Origin: an uncultured Paludibacter sp.
Lineage (GTDB): Bacteria; Bacteroidota; Bacteroidia; Bacteroidales; Paludibacteraceae
Length of the DNA stretch: 64,000 nucleotides
Reading direction: 5' to 3'
Assembly (NCBI GenBank): GCA_937927845.1
Contig: CALFXE010000026.1
Span: 1-64,000, forward strand
Part shown: piece after piece, positions 1 to 8,382 of the stretch
Position numbering within the stretch: position 1 is the stretch's first letter
Layout of the letters: every line of letters begins with the position of its first letter
The notes under the pieces: generated by a model
Told to the model about the DNA's origin: nothing
Seen by the model: the letters and a program-made list of their open reading frames with translations, nothing else
The model's database searches: none
Program-made: the position numbers and the translations under genes

Positions 1-181
1 AAGAAGTTTCACAGAGTATCACAAAGTAAACACAGAGTAACACAGAGTAATGTAAACATTGTGTAACATTGTGCAATACATTGTGTAACACTGTGTAACT
101 TTAAAAAAGAAGTTTCACAGAGTATCACAAAGTAAACACAGAGTAACACAGAGTAATGTAAGCATTGTGTAACTTTAAAAA
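1..181. repeat. Dispersed repeat family A, two tandem units
   Basis: Two units, about 1-106 and 107-179, each begin AAGAAGTTTCACAGAGTATC. Each continues with CACAGAGTA-type words about 10-11 nt apart and then words of the form TTGTGTAACA and ACTGTGTAAC. The second unit is shorter in its right half. The same family recurs at 19333-19648, 21950-22093 and 40418-40489, always between genes. Any reading frame through it is repeat-derived and cysteine/valine/leucine-rich, so I treat it as non-coding. Confidence 0.85.
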
Positions 182-234
182 ACAGTTTTACAAATTTTGA
201 TATAACTTTATTATCCACAAACAAGAAAAAATAC

Positions 235-242
235 TAACTTTG
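235..242 (+). promoter_or_regulatory. Bacteroidetes -7 box upstream of uvrA
   Basis: TAACTTTG fits the Bacteroidetes -7 consensus TAnnTTTG. No convincing TTTG -33 box sits about 19 nt upstream. A perfect DnaA-box word, TTATCCACA, lies at 211-219. Transcription would begin just downstream of the box, so a TTG at 240 cannot be the uvrA start codon because it lies within the box. Confidence 0.55.
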
Positions 243-272
243 CAGGTTCACAATATTTCATATATTTTCATT

Positions 273-3125
273 TTGAAACAAGATTTTGATAATAGCAGAG
301 TTGAGACTACCGAACAAATTGAGGTTACGGGAGCACGTGTGCATAATCTGAAAAATATCGATGTTACTATTCCTCGTAATGCATTGACTGTCATTACCGG
401 ATTAAGTGGTAGCGGCAAATCATCTTTAGCTTTTGATACTATTTTTGCTGAAGGTCAGAGGCGTTATATAGAAACCTTTTCTGCTTATGCTCGTAGTTTC
501 TTGGGTAATTTAGAACGTCCTGATGTTGATAAAATTACAGGATTAAGTCCGGTTATTTCTATCGAACAAAAAACAACAAATAAAAACCCTCGCTCTACAG
601 TTGGCACTACTACAGAGATTTACGATTTTCTACGATTGTTGTATGCTCGTGCAGGTGAAGCTTTTTCGTATGTTACCGGCGAGAAAATGGTTAAATATTC
701 AGAGGAGCAAATTATCGACTTGATTTTAAAGGAATACGAAGGCAAAAAGATATACTTGCTTGCTCCTTTGGTTAAAGGTCGAAAAGGTCATTATAAGGAA
801 TTGTTTGAAACTACTCGTAAAAAGGGTTATTTGCATGTAAGAATCGATGGTGAAGTAAGGGAAATTACTCACGGACTGAAAGTTGATCGATATAAAATCC
901 ACGATATTGAATTGGTAGTCGACCGATTAGTAGTATCGGCAAAAGACACGGCACGCCTGAAACAATCACTGCAAAAAGCAATGCAGCAAGGTAACGGCAT
1001 AGTGATGATTCTAAATCCAGACACAGATCAGGTAAGGCATTTCAGCAAAACACTTATGTGTCCGACCAGCGGTATTTCTTACGACGAACCTGCACCTCAT
1101 AATTTCTCCTTTAATTCACCACACGGTGCATGTCCTGTATGCAAAGGTTTGGGTATTGTCAACCGGATAGATATGGAGAAAATCATTCCCGATAAATCCA
1201 TCAGCATATATAACGGAGCAATAGCACCTTTGGGAAAGCATAAGAACACCATGATTTTCTGGCAGATAGAGGCTATTTTAGAGAAGTACGACTGCAATAT
1301 AAAGATGCCTATCTCGGAAATTCCCGAAGATGCCATAAATGATATAATGCATGGAACCGATGAAAGACTCAATATTAAAAATCAGTCTTTGGGTAATTCA
1401 AACTATTTTTTGAGTTATGATGGTATTTTGAAATATATTGAGATGCAGCAAGAAAACTCAGTATCGGCAACCGAACAAAAATGGGCAAATCAATTTTCGA
1501 AAGAAACGATTTGTCAAGAATGTAATGGAGCGAAACTGAAAAAAGAATATCTGCATTTCAGGATACATGATAAAAACATCTATGAATTATCAAAAATGGA
1601 CATAGATGAGCTTTACAATTGGTTGGATAAAGTCAAAGAATTTCTTACAGATAAGCAAAAGGCAATCGCTGTTGAGATTTTAAAAGAAATAAAGACCAGA
1701 TTGCAATTTCTATTAGATGTAGGGTTGAGCTATTTATCATTAAGTCGAAGTACACATTCCTTATCAGGAGGCGAAAGTCAGCGTATCCGGCTTGCAACTC
1801 AAATAGGCACGCAGTTAGTCAATGTGTTATATATTTTAGACGAACCAAGCATAGGATTACATCAGCGAGACAATGAGAGATTGATACGTTCGTTAAAGCA
1901 ACTTCGCGACACGGGAAATTCGGTAATAGTTGTAGAACACGATAAAGAGATGATGTTGTCAGCCGATTATGTGATAGACTTAGGTCCACGTGCAGGACGA
2001 CATGGCGGTCAGGTTGTTTTTACAGGCACGCCAAATGAAATGATAAAGTCGAACACCCTGACAGCAGCATATTTAAACGGACAAGAGAATATAACAATAC
2101 CTGAAACATTAAGGACTGACAAGACAAACTACCTGACTATCAAAGGGGCAAGAGGTAATAATCTGAAAAACATAGATGTAAGTTTTCCTCTAAGTAAAAT
2201 GATATGCGTTACAGGAGTTTCGGGCAGTGGAAAGTCAACATTAGTCAACGAGACATTGCAACCTATTTTAAGTCAGCACTTTTACTCATCGCTTAAAGAT
2301 CCACTACCCTATGATTCGGTAGAAGGAATTGAGTATATAGACAAAGTGGTTGTAGTCGATCAATCACCTATTGGTCGCACGCCAAGGTCAAATCCTGCAA
2401 CATATACAGGAGTGTTTTCAGATATCCGCAACTTGTTTGTATCTTTGCCCGAAGCAAAAATCAGAGCTTATAAGCCGGGCAGATTTTCATTTAACACAGC
2501 AGGCGGAAGATGTGAAACATGTAGTGGCAACGGATATAAGACAATAGAAATGAACTTTCTGCCTGATGTTTATGTTCCATGCGAGAGTTGTGGAGGTAAA
2601 AGGTATAACAGAGAAACCTTAGAAGTCAGGTTTAAAGGAAAATCAATTGCTGATGTTTTAGATATGACTATAAACCAAGCGGTTACATTCTTTGAAAATC
2701 AGCCGAATATTTTGAATAAAATAAAGACCATTCAAGATGTTGGTTTGGGTTATATAAAATTAGGTCAGTCGAGCACCACCCTCTCCGGAGGTGAAAGTCA
2801 GCGTGTTAAATTAGCAACCGAACTTTCGAAAAGAGACACAGGCAAAACGGTGTATATATTAGATGAACCAACGACAGGACTACATTTCGAGGATATACGA
2901 GTGCTATTAAAGGTGCTTAATAAATTGGTTGACAGAGGTAATACGGTGATAATCATCGAGCACAATATGGATGTTATAAAAGTCTGCGATTATATAATAG
3001 ATATTGGTCCGGAAGGAGGACGAGAAGGAGGAAAAGTGATTAGTTGCGGTACCCCGCAAGACATTGCAAATAATGCCAATAGCGAAACAGGAAAATTTTT
3101 GAAGAAAGAATTACTTAGTCAATGA
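273..3125 (+). CDS. uvrA: UvrA, excinuclease ABC subunit A
   Basis: This is the ATPase of the UvrABC nucleotide excision repair complex, which scans DNA for bulky lesions and loads UvrB. The protein of about 950 aa has two ABC ATPase modules: Walker A GLSGSGKSS and signature LSGGESQRIRLA in the first, GVSGSGKST and LSGGESQRVKLATEL in the second, with the matching ILDEPSIGLH and ILDEPTTGLH segments. The C-terminal zinc module is intact (CETC and CESC pairs). In the N-terminal module the first pair reads CPTS, so one expected cysteine is missing, while the second pair CPVC is kept. I chose the TTG at 273 as start. The frame is open to a TTG at 240, but that codon overlaps the -7 box, and no in-frame ATG precedes the conserved IEVTGARVHNLKN. 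The stop overlaps the next start by 4 nt, which suggests translational coupling. Confidence 0.95.
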   Translation: MKQDFDNSRVETTEQIEVTGARVHNLKNIDVTIPRNALTVITGLSGSGKSSLAFDTIFAEGQRRYIETFSAYARSFLGNLERPDVDKITGLSPVISIEQKTTNKNPRSTVGTTTEIYDFLRLLYARAGEAFSYVTGEKMVKYSEEQIIDLILKEYEGKKIYLLAPLVKGRKGHYKELFETTRKKGYLHVRIDGEVREITHGLKVDRYKIHDIELVVDRLVVSAKDTARLKQSLQKAMQQGNGIVMILNPDTDQVRHFSKTLMCPTSGISYDEPAPHNFSFNSPHGACPVCKGLGIVNRIDMEKIIPDKSISIYNGAIAPLGKHKNTMIFWQIEAILEKYDCNIKMPISEIPEDAINDIMHGTDERLNIKNQSLGNSNYFLSYDGILKYIEMQQENSVSATEQKWANQFSKETICQECNGAKLKKEYLHFRIHDKNIYELSKMDIDELYNWLDKVKEFLTDKQKAIAVEILKEIKTRLQFLLDVGLSYLSLSRSTHSLSGGESQRIRLATQIGTQLVNVLYILDEPSIGLHQRDNERLIRSLKQLRDTGNSVIVVEHDKEMMLSADYVIDLGPRAGRHGGQVVFTGTPNEMIKSNTLTAAYLNGQENITIPETLRTDKTNYLTIKGARGNNLKNIDVSFPLSKMICVTGVSGSGKSTLVNETLQPILSQHFYSSLKDPLPYDSVEGIEYIDKVVVVDQSPIGRTPRSNPATYTGVFSDIRNLFVSLPEAKIRAYKPGRFSFNTAGGRCETCSGNGYKTIEMNFLPDVYVPCESCGGKRYNRETLEVRFKGKSIADVLDMTINQAVTFFENQPNILNKIKTIQDVGLGYIKLGQSSTTLSGGESQRVKLATELSKRDTGKTVYILDEPTTGLHFEDIRVLLKVLNKLVDRGNTVIIIEHNMDVIKVCDYIIDIGPEGGREGGKVISCGTPQDIANNANSETGKFLKKELLSQ

Positions 3126-4450
3126 ATGAAATAATACAATATATTATACAGTTTCTTTTAGGCGATCATGTGTCTAAAGAAGTCAGTAAAAAGATAGGAT
3201 ATACATCAGACGAAAAAGAATATTCAAAATACAAACTCGTAATAAAACCATCAGATTTTTTTGATGATGGCGTTTATGGCACAGAAGCCGGTATACCTAC
3301 ATTACCGTTAAAACAATGCGAAGGTGTACCAATTTTATTTGGAGAAGGTAAAACAGAAACGGTTGAAAAAACACAAGTCGTTCATGCAGACATAGTTGCA
3401 GGCACATACTTTCTTATCAGCAGATATGAAGAAATGGTTAAGCGCACCATTCGCGATGCACATAAAAGATTTCCCGGTACAGAATCATTACCTTACAAAG
3501 CAGGCTTTATAGACAGACCGATAATTGAAGAATGGGGCGAACTACTTCGTTCTAAACTACGTGAAACAGGAGTAAAAGTCAGCGAGCCACCACAGGAAAT
3601 CAGGAAAGTATATCTTACACATGATGTAGATCAAATCGCACATTTCAGGAATATTCGAGGTATGTTAGGAGGCATGCTGCGCGGATTAAGACATCCCAGC
3701 GAGGCAAAACATTCGTACAAAAGCTTTTTCGGAGGACTGATATTCGACCCTTGGTATACATTCCCTTATTTATTCAAATTAGATAATGAGTTAAAAAATG
3801 CATTAGGCAGTGAAAAGTGTGAGATAATAACATTTTTCCGTTCTTTCAGCGGAAAGAGAAAGGAAGACAAGCCAATAGCCAATTTGGTACATCCGGATTA
3901 TCAGCAGTTAATTAACTATGTAAAACGTAAAAAGGTTACATTCGGACTGCATATCAGCTATGAAGCAGGCTGTAATCCCGAACTTATAACCGACGAAAAG
4001 AAAAGATTGGAGAAAGCCATAAAATCGACAGTAAATTATAACAGAAATCATTTTTTGAATAATAGAGAACCTGAGGATTTTGAATATTTAATCAAAAATG
4101 ACATTACAGATGATTTCAGCATGGGCTATGCCGATATAGCAGGATTCAGATTAGGAACATGCAGGGCGGTAAGGTGGATAAATCCGGCAAAGAAGGAGTT
4201 AACTAATTTGCACTTACATCATCTGACGGTAATGGATGTTACATTGAGCGAAAAAAGATATATGTATATGAACGCTCATGATGCGTTTCAGTACTGCGAA
4301 AGTTTACTGCAAACTGTAAAAAAATTCAATGGAGAAATAAGTTTGCTATGGCATAATAATTCAGTAGAGAAAAGTGTAAAAACCTATCATAGACAACTTT
4401 ACAAAAACCTATTAAATCATATCAACCAACTTGAAAACCATGATGAGTAA
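3122..4450 (+). CDS. Polysaccharide deacetylase-like protein (DUF7033/NodB type)
   Basis: This 442-aa protein resembles the Bacteroidetes polysaccharide deacetylase-like family, thought to have a DUF7033 N-terminal half and a NodB-like C-terminal half. The visible landmarks are YLTHDVDQ near residue 165, which is the first metal-binding aspartate motif, FGLHISYEAG near 273, DDFSMGYAD near 330 and a late histidine-rich LHLHHLTVMD. No signal peptide is seen, so it probably acts in the cytoplasm. It starts in the uvrA stop (ATGA) and overlaps the following glycosyltransferase, so the two sugar-related genes form one transcription unit with uvrA. A role in making or trimming a cell-surface glycan is inferred; the substrate is unknown. 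Confidence 0.75.
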   Translation: MNEIIQYIIQFLLGDHVSKEVSKKIGYTSDEKEYSKYKLVIKPSDFFDDGVYGTEAGIPTLPLKQCEGVPILFGEGKTETVEKTQVVHADIVAGTYFLISRYEEMVKRTIRDAHKRFPGTESLPYKAGFIDRPIIEEWGELLRSKLRETGVKVSEPPQEIRKVYLTHDVDQIAHFRNIRGMLGGMLRGLRHPSEAKHSYKSFFGGLIFDPWYTFPYLFKLDNELKNALGSEKCEIITFFRSFSGKRKEDKPIANLVHPDYQQLINYVKRKKVTFGLHISYEAGCNPELITDEKKRLEKAIKSTVNYNRNHFLNNREPEDFEYLIKNDITDDFSMGYADIAGFRLGTCRAVRWINPAKKELTNLHLHHLTVMDVTLSEKRYMYMNAHDAFQYCESLLQTVKKFNGEISLLWHNNSVEKSVKTYHRQLYKNLLNHINQLENHDE

Positions 4451-5525
4451 GCGAATAATACTTACAGTATCCAATGATTTAGTTACAGATCAGCGAGTTA
4501 ACAAGGTGGCTGAAACTATGTATAGCAATGGGTATGATGTGCTTTTAATAGGTAGAAAGTTAACTCATTCACTGCCATTCAGAAAGCCTTATTCAAGCAA
4601 AAGGTTCAGATTGATTTTCAATAAAGGAGCATTGTTCTATGCAGAATTAAATCTAAGATTATTCTTTTTTCTTCTTTTTTCAAAGGTAGACATAATATAT
4701 TCCAACGATACAGACACATTAGTTGCTTGTTATGCAGCATCAAAAATCAGAAGAAAGAGATTAATATTCGATGCACATGAGTTATTCCCTGAAGTCCCGG
4801 AACTACAAAACAGGCATAAGGTAAAAAAGGTATGGCAAAAGATAGAAGATGCAATATTTCCTCATCTAACAACTTCAATTACAGTATGTCAATCGATTTC
4901 CGATTACTATCATCAGAAATATGGAATAAAAATGCATGTGATTAAAAATGTCCCTAAACTAAGTGAAGTTACTGAAAAAAAGATAGTTATACCCGGTAAA
5001 AAGATTATTTTATATCAAGGGGCTGTAAATATGGGACGAGGATTAGAATGGGTTATTGATGCTATGCAATTCGTAAATAATGCAGTATTATATATAATTG
5101 GAGATGGCGATATACTTGGAAAACTCAAGCAAAAGGTAAAAAACTTAGATTTAGAGTCAATTGTAATTTTTCATGGCAGAGTTTCAGGAGAAGAATTACA
5201 AACTTACACATCATCAGGCGACATAGGTTTGTGTTTGTTGGAAAACAAAGGTTTAAGCTATTATTATTCTTTGCCTAACAGAGTTTTTTCTTATCTTCAC
5301 GCCGATGTGCCTATACTTGCAAGTCCGTATCCTGAAATTTCAGCAGTAGTCGGCACACACAATACGGGTGTATTAACAGAAGAAACAGAACCTGCAAAAT
5401 TAGCATCAGTAATAAATAAAATGCTCGCAAACCCCTTAGATACAAGTCATTTTTCAGAATTAAAAAAGATATATTGTTGGGAGGAAGAAGAGAAGAAATT
5501 GTTGAAGGTGATTAGTGATTGGTGA
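4440..5525 (+). CDS. Glycosyltransferase, GT4-like
   Basis: This protein of about 361 aa has the two-domain layout of GT-B glycosyltransferases. The N-terminal part ends with the FDAHELFPEVPEL segment typical of GT4 family members. The C-terminal donor-binding domain has YQGAVNMGRGLEWVIDAM, YIIGDGD, FHGRVSGEEL and an SLPNRVFSYL(H) segment. It probably adds a sugar from a nucleotide donor to a surface polysaccharide or lipid; donor and acceptor cannot be told. I prefer ATG 4440 or 4443 to a TTG at 4431; all overlap the end of the deacetylase-like gene. The last codons (VISDW then TGA) lie within a GTGATTAGTGATTGG repeat that continues past the stop, so the original C-terminus may have been replaced. 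Confidence 0.8.
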   Translation: MMSKRIILTVSNDLVTDQRVNKVAETMYSNGYDVLLIGRKLTHSLPFRKPYSSKRFRLIFNKGALFYAELNLRLFFFLLFSKVDIIYSNDTDTLVACYAASKIRRKRLIFDAHELFPEVPELQNRHKVKKVWQKIEDAIFPHLTTSITVCQSISDYYHQKYGIKMHVIKNVPKLSEVTEKKIVIPGKKIILYQGAVNMGRGLEWVIDAMQFVNNAVLYIIGDGDILGKLKQKVKNLDLESIVIFHGRVSGEELQTYTSSGDIGLCLLENKGLSYYYSLPNRVFSYLHADVPILASPYPEISAVVGTHNTGVLTEETEPAKLASVINKMLANPLDTSHFSELKKIYCWEEEEKKLLKVISDW

Positions 5526-5622
5526 TTAGTGATTAGTGATTGGTGATTGGTGGTTGGTGGTTGGTGGTTGGTGATTAGTGATTGGTGAATTGTAAATTGT
5601 AAATAGGTAAATTGTAAATAAT
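5505..5622. repeat. Minisatellite of TGATTAGTGATTGG type (family C) plus AAATTGTAAAT repeats
   Basis: GTGATTAGTGATTG and GTGGTTG words, about 7 nt each, are repeated in tandem to about 5588, followed by three AATTGTAAAT words. The same words occur in reverse at 47858-47889 and 49160-49194. The repeat supplies the end of the glycosyltransferase and fills the gap before the M6 protease gene. Confidence 0.85.
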
Positions 5623-5626
5623 TCTA

Positions 5627-7438
5627 ATGATTATTTTTTTCAAAATATTTAATCGTCTTGTTGTGCTGGTATTCTTTATACTTTTCAGTACAAAAATACT
5701 TGCAGTACCGGCAACTCCATTTCCTGTAACTAAAATTCAACCTGACGGTACGGAGTTAACAGTCTACTTGCGTGGTGATGAATATTTTCACTATGAATTA
5801 ACATCAGATGGATATTTAATAAAGCAGGACGAACAAGGATTTTACAGATATGCAGCAAAAGATAAATCAGGGATAATCAAAACAACAAATATCAGGGTAA
5901 ACCAAATAGCAAAACGTACAAATGAAGAAAAGAAATATCTACGTACAGTAATAGCTAATCCCGATTTTCGAGAAGAGCAAACCACACGAAGAGCATTAAA
6001 GGTACCGGCAAGAAACGACAAACAAAATTCCTTTCCCCGAACAGGTTCGCCTAAATCGATAGTTATATTGGTTAATTTTCTAAATATACAATTCGTAACT
6101 CCTTCTCCACAAGAAGCTTTCAATAAAATGCTAAATGAAGAGAGCTATTCGGATAATGGCGGAACCGGGTCTGCACGAGATTATTTTATCACATCATCAT
6201 TCGAGACATCATCACCTGAGTTTGTAGTTGTAGGTCCATATACCTTACCATATGCCAGATCATACTATGGTGCTAATGATTCGTCCGGAGACGATGCCAG
6301 ACCGCGCGAAATGATAAAAGATGCATGTACAATTGCAGCAGCTAACGGAGTTAATTTTGCTGATTACGACACAGATGGAGACGGACGAGTTGATAATGTA
6401 TTTGTTTATTATGCAGGTCATAATGAAGCAGAAGGCGGTCCCTCAGAATCGGTATGGCCTCACAGATGGGAAGTCAATAATTCATTCACAGTAAATGGTA
6501 AAATAATATCAGGATATGCTTGCACATCAGAATTAAGAGGTAGCTCAGGCTCAAAAATGTGCGGAATAGGAACGTTTGTACATGAATTCGGTCATGTTTA
6601 CGGATTACCCGACTATTATAACACCGAAGATTCAAAGAAATTCACCATGTCGGTATGGAGCGTAATGGATGAAGGAGCATATTTGAATGATGGAAAAACG
6701 CCCCCAACATATTCGGCATACGACAGGTTTTATTTAGGATGGCTTACGCCAAAGGTTTTATCTCATCCGCAGAAAGTATTACTTGAGGACTTAAAAACAA
6801 GCAATTCAGCATATATTATAACAGAGAGCGGCACACATAATTTGAATCCTACCAACCCTACTCCTTTAGAATTTTTTACTATTGAAAATCGACAACAGAA
6901 AGGATGGGATGCACATTTACCTGCCAGTGGAATGTTAGTTACACGAATATTCTACAATTCAAATGCATGGGCAAATAATGAAGTCAACAACACCCCAACA
7001 GCCTTAGGTGTAGACATAATTGAAGCTGATGGTATTGCAAACGGGTCAACTTTAGTAGGAGATCCATTTCCCGGTTCTACCAACAAAACTGAGTTTTCGC
7101 CGATACTAAGAAACGGCACTGAAATAGACAGACCGTTAAGTAATATCAAAATGGAGAATGGTATAATAAGCTTTGATTTTATGGGTGGAGGGGATGATAT
7201 GGTTCAATTCACAAACAAAGCAAAAACGATTCATGTGTATAAAGACTTGATTAATCATGAAATATATTTAGATAAGGGAGTTAATAATAATGACAATCAA
7301 ATATATGTCTACAATATTTATGGACATTTAGAGCAATATATTGAATCGAAAAATCAGATTGTGATTATAAAAGACTTGGCGTCTCCTCAGATTTACATTA
7401 TAAAATGCGGTAAAAATACGATTAAGATATCGATGTAA
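5627..7438 (+). CDS. Secreted M6 family metalloprotease with T9SS-like tail
   Basis: This 603-aa protein starts with a hydrophobic signal peptide (about residues 1-27). A propeptide-like region includes GTELTVYLRGDEYFHYE. The catalytic domain contains FVHEFGHVYGLPDYYN near residues 316-331, the HExxHxxGxxD zinc motif of M6 (immune inhibitor A-like) peptidases, and YDTDGDGRVDNVFVYYAG before it. The last 70 residues, with IYVYNIYGHLEQYI and IYIIKCGKNTIKISM, look like a type A sorting domain of the type IX secretion system. The protein is therefore probably exported and then secreted or anchored at the surface, where it would degrade proteins. PorQ encoded at 24733 supports the presence of that system. 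It is monocistronic and convergent with rpmE2. Confidence 0.88.
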   Translation: MIIFFKIFNRLVVLVFFILFSTKILAVPATPFPVTKIQPDGTELTVYLRGDEYFHYELTSDGYLIKQDEQGFYRYAAKDKSGIIKTTNIRVNQIAKRTNEEKKYLRTVIANPDFREEQTTRRALKVPARNDKQNSFPRTGSPKSIVILVNFLNIQFVTPSPQEAFNKMLNEESYSDNGGTGSARDYFITSSFETSSPEFVVVGPYTLPYARSYYGANDSSGDDARPREMIKDACTIAAANGVNFADYDTDGDGRVDNVFVYYAGHNEAEGGPSESVWPHRWEVNNSFTVNGKIISGYACTSELRGSSGSKMCGIGTFVHEFGHVYGLPDYYNTEDSKKFTMSVWSVMDEGAYLNDGKTPPTYSAYDRFYLGWLTPKVLSHPQKVLLEDLKTSNSAYIITESGTHNLNPTNPTPLEFFTIENRQQKGWDAHLPASGMLVTRIFYNSNAWANNEVNNTPTALGVDIIEADGIANGSTLVGDPFPGSTNKTEFSPILRNGTEIDRPLSNIKMENGIISFDFMGGGDDMVQFTNKAKTIHVYKDLINHEIYLDKGVNNNDNQIYVYNIYGHLEQYIESKNQIVIIKDLASPQIYIIKCGKNTIKISM

Positions 7439-7471
7439 AAAAAGCTGACCGGCGTTTGCACCGATCAGCTT
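7437..7471 (-). terminator. Rho-independent terminator of rpmE2
   Basis: Arms 7443-7454 and 7459-7470 pair over 12 positions with two mismatches around a 4-nt loop. On the minus strand the stem is followed by a run of seven T (7443-7437). This placement fits termination of rpmE2. The plus strand has no T-run, so it is a weaker terminator for the M6 protease gene. Confidence 0.75.
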
Positions 7472-7513
7472 AAAATCTCTCTTAAAATCAATAATCTTTA
7501 GTTATGAAGAATA

Positions 7514-7771
7514 TTATTTCTTCTCTCCACGTTTTCCGTAGCGGTTCATAAACTTGTCAACACGACCTGCTGTATCCACTAACTTCTGTTTACCTGTGTA
7601 AAAAGGATGAGAAGTGTTTGAAATTTCAAGTTTAAACAATGGATAGCTAACTCCATCAATTTCAATGTTTTCTTTCGCATTAGCTGTTGAACGAGTAAAG
7701 AAAGTATCGCCATTCGACATATCTTTAAAAACAACTACACGATAGTTTTCTGGGTGAATTCCGGTTTTCAT
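7514..7771 (-). CDS. rpmE2: 50S ribosomal protein L31 type B
   Basis: The 85-aa protein matches type B L31: it begins [20 protein letters not shown], contains [21 protein letters not shown], and lacks the zinc-binding cysteine pairs of type A L31. It binds the large ribosomal subunit near the central protuberance and contacts the small subunit. The gene is monocistronic, with a full promoter upstream and a strong terminator downstream. Confidence 0.95.
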   Translation of the reverse strand: MKTGIHPENYRVVVFKDMSNGDTFFTRSTANAKENIEIDGVSYPLFKLEISNTSHPFYTGKQKLVDTAGRVDKFMNRYGKRGEKK

Positions 7772-7807
7772 ATCTAATTTTTTTATATTTTCTTACATTT
7801 GGGCTTG

Positions 7808-7838
7808 CAAAAGTACAATAAATTATTCAAATATCAAA
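7808..7838 (-). promoter_or_regulatory. Promoter of rpmE2 (-33 TTTG, -7 TACTTTTG)
   Basis: On the minus strand, TTTG (7838-7835) is followed after exactly 19 nt by TACTTTTG (7815-7808). This is a full match to the Bacteroidetes sigma factor consensus and lies about 40 nt upstream of the rpmE2 ATG. Confidence 0.8.
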
Positions 7839-7964
7839 TAGCTTTTAATTTTTAATTAGTTTTTTGTTTTGAAAGTTTCATCAAACTTCTAACAACATCT
7901 TTAATAATTGTTATTTTTTTGATTTGAAATGCCTTATATAGTTAAAGACAATATAATTTTGCCG

Positions 7965-8099
7965 AGGGATTTTAGTGGCACGCGGTGATGGCACGCGGAT
8001 AAAGCGGATGCAAGCAGCGCAGATTTATACGGATTTTTTTAATCAGCGTTTGAAAATCAGCGTTATCAGCGTACCAATAAAAAAATAGAAAAACATGAC
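7965..8099 (+). repeat. CGCGGAT-type repeat, copy R1 (family B)
   Basis: The copy reads GGCACGCGGATAAAGCGG, then GATTTATACGGATTTTT, then ATCAGCGTTTGAAAATCAGC and AGCGTACCAATAAAA. Copy R3 (15215-15320) has the same orientation; R2 (11794-11919) and R4 (16577-16692) are reverse complements. A tail AATAGAAAAACATGA after the repeat is shared with R2. Confidence 0.9.
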
Positions 8100-8382
8100 A
8101 TTGAGAATTAGTATTTATTTAACCAACAAGGGGTAAAGAAAAAGCGGAGCCGGTTATAAAATTGTTAGCGCAACTTAACTGACTTCCGCCAGCACCCCAC
8201 TTCAAAGTGAAAGGAATCAACAAAAGTATACAATATATACAAGAAATATACAATTATGCGGGAGAAAGAAAGCAAATATAACACTCTCGTCAGCTTTTTA
8301 ACTTTAAGCAGAAATAAGCTCTCAAAAATATAGTGAAAAACAAAGAGCCTAATAAAAAAATGGGCTAAAAAACATAAAATCA
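8100..8382. other. Gene-free leader before the first lipoprotein
   Basis: This is an AT-rich stretch without a convincing gene. A 72-codon frame on the minus strand (8165-8383) is hydrophobic, low in complexity and unlike any family I know, so I do not call it. No full TTTG-N19-TAnnTTTG promoter was found here. The promoter of the downstream lipoprotein is therefore unassigned. Confidence 0.5.

Noticed and set aside
9..224. Reading frames through the family A repeats (also 19310-19618, 19331-19540 and others)
   Set aside because: They are translations of the repeat, rich in C, V, L, Y, present on both strands, without any family resemblance.
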